From Osmia lignaria lignaria (Eukaryota; Arthropoda; Insecta; Hymenoptera; Megachilidae): 64,000 nt of DNA. This document shows positions 63,728-64,000 of this stretch, one piece after another (position 1 is the first letter of the stretch; each line of letters begins with the position of its first letter). The notes beneath the pieces were generated by a model. It was not told where the DNA came from. It saw only the letters and a program-made list of their open reading frames with translations, and made no database searches. A program made the translations under genes and the position numbers. The stretch lies in the NCBI RefSeq assembly GCF_051020975.1, contig NW_027478160.1:15336001-15400000 (forward strand), given 5' to 3'.

Positions 63728-64000
63728 TCAGATGCGTAGTTCTCGAGATATATCAAGATATTTAAAAGTTCCGAAGCCGCACCAACATAATAGAGATACA
63801 GAAACACCGTGGCCCCTTTCTTTGAGATAACTCTGCACTAGTGCGAGCCGCAAATGCCACTTCCAGCTTAGCTGTGCAGAAGAAGAACAACAAGAAGAAG
63901 AAATATCTCGAAATATGTCCGTCAGGCCCCTTCCCTTGAGATAAATCTGCAAATATCTCGGAAACGAAGCGAGCTATGGCAAAATGTTAAGAGACCTTTT
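63728..64000. repeat. Partial satellite unit at right window edge
   Basis: The last 273 bases are a type B unit with CTAGTGCGAGCC, cut within GAGACCTTTT. There is no sign of divergence toward an array boundary. Confidence 0.95.

Larger units (their letters stand above)
1..64000. repeat. Tandem satellite DNA array, 322-bp unit, ~199 copies
   Basis: The same 322-bp sequence recurs head to tail with no change of orientation across the whole window. Unit starts (chosen at TCAGAWGCGTAG) fall at 299, 621, 943 and so on to 63728. That distance, 63429 bp, is 197 units of 322 minus a net 5 bp of small indels. Units differ mainly by substitutions at a limited set of sites, and the same variants recur in many units. 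Four main variant types can be told apart. A has AGAAGCGTAGTTTTCGAG; B has AGATGCGTAGTTCTCGAG; C has GCTGGAAATGCCACTTCCAG with GTCCATCAGGAC; D has CCTTTGAGCTGAATCTGC. Mixed units are common. No unique sequence interrupts the array and both window ends lie inside it. Such arrays are typical of centromeric, pericentromeric or subtelomeric heterochromatin; which of these applies cannot be told from the sequence. Ribosomal spacer subrepeats are a less likely alternative, as no rDNA is present. Confidence 0.98.
53746..64000. repeat. Homogeneous right-hand stretch of the array
   Basis: Units are mostly the common A or B form with CTAGTGCGAGCC, differing at only a few sites each. Many have AATATGCAAATATC in place of AATCTGCAAATATC. 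Only 54068 (partial D), 58576 (C-like) and 62440 (GAAGCTGCACC) stand out. The low variety suggests recent amplification from few founder units. Confidence 0.7.

Noticed and set aside
299..63952. The many open frames of 60-94 codons on both strands as genes
   Set aside because: They are one sequence repeated in successive satellite units. Most minus-strand frames open at TTG only; the plus-strand frames appear or vanish with single base changes. No recognised domain, splice structure or promoter accompanies them.
1..64000. CRISPR array
   Set aside because: The repeats are regular, but the 322-bp units abut directly, with no short repeat plus unique spacer pattern and no cas genes.
1..64000. 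Array of a mobile element (LTR, MITE or Helitron)
   Set aside because: No terminal repeats, target-site duplications or transposase/reverse-transcriptase fragments are visible. Units abut exactly at 322 bp.

Overview
The whole window is one uninterrupted tandem satellite array. A unit of 322 bp is repeated head to tail in the same orientation from base 1 to base 64000: 197 complete units (taking an arbitrary unit start at position 299) plus a 298-bp partial unit on the left and a 273-bp partial unit on the right. Mean unit length is 321.97 bp. No flanking unique DNA, gene, RNA gene, transposon or unrelated insertion interrupts it, so the array is longer than 64 kb and its true ends lie outside.

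This is eukaryotic heterochromatin-type DNA; nothing here is bacterial or viral. One hand-counted unit (299-620) has 39% G+C and 12 CpG against about 12.5 expected, so CpG is not depleted. That, plus the general look of the unit (A-tracts, repeated GAGATA/TATCTC, the phrase ATATCTCGGAAACG), makes an insect or other arthropod with little CpG methylation my best guess. This is inference from recollection and base composition; I cannot name a species or a published satellite family.

Layout. 299-7381: fairly homogeneous, with alternating type A and type B units, then several near-identical units. 7382-18652: a mixed zone with two further variant types (C and D). 18653-25733: local duplications, including two tandem copies of a six-unit block (1932 bp). 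26378-30562: mostly type A. 30563-34426: three-unit spacing. 34427-40221: the most diverged stretch. 40222-49237: overlapping blocks repeating at 6, 8 and 9 units. 49238-53745: a copy of three units also found 11.6 kb upstream, then single-unit and four-unit duplications. 53746-64000: homogeneous again, with five-unit and four-unit blocks. There is therefore no single higher-order repeat; the array is a patchwork of recent local duplications of different lengths.

No protein-coding gene is supported. A 74-codon open frame recurs on the minus strand in about 187 of 198 units, but it has no ATG in the usual unit, opens only from a TTG, sits in a unit whose length is not a multiple of 3, and tolerates frameshifts and stops. 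I treat it as a by-product of repeat homogenisation. What may matter biologically is structural: a near-homopurine mirror repeat, several short inverted repeats and A-tracts carried at fixed phase almost 200 times, and an unusually rigid unit length.
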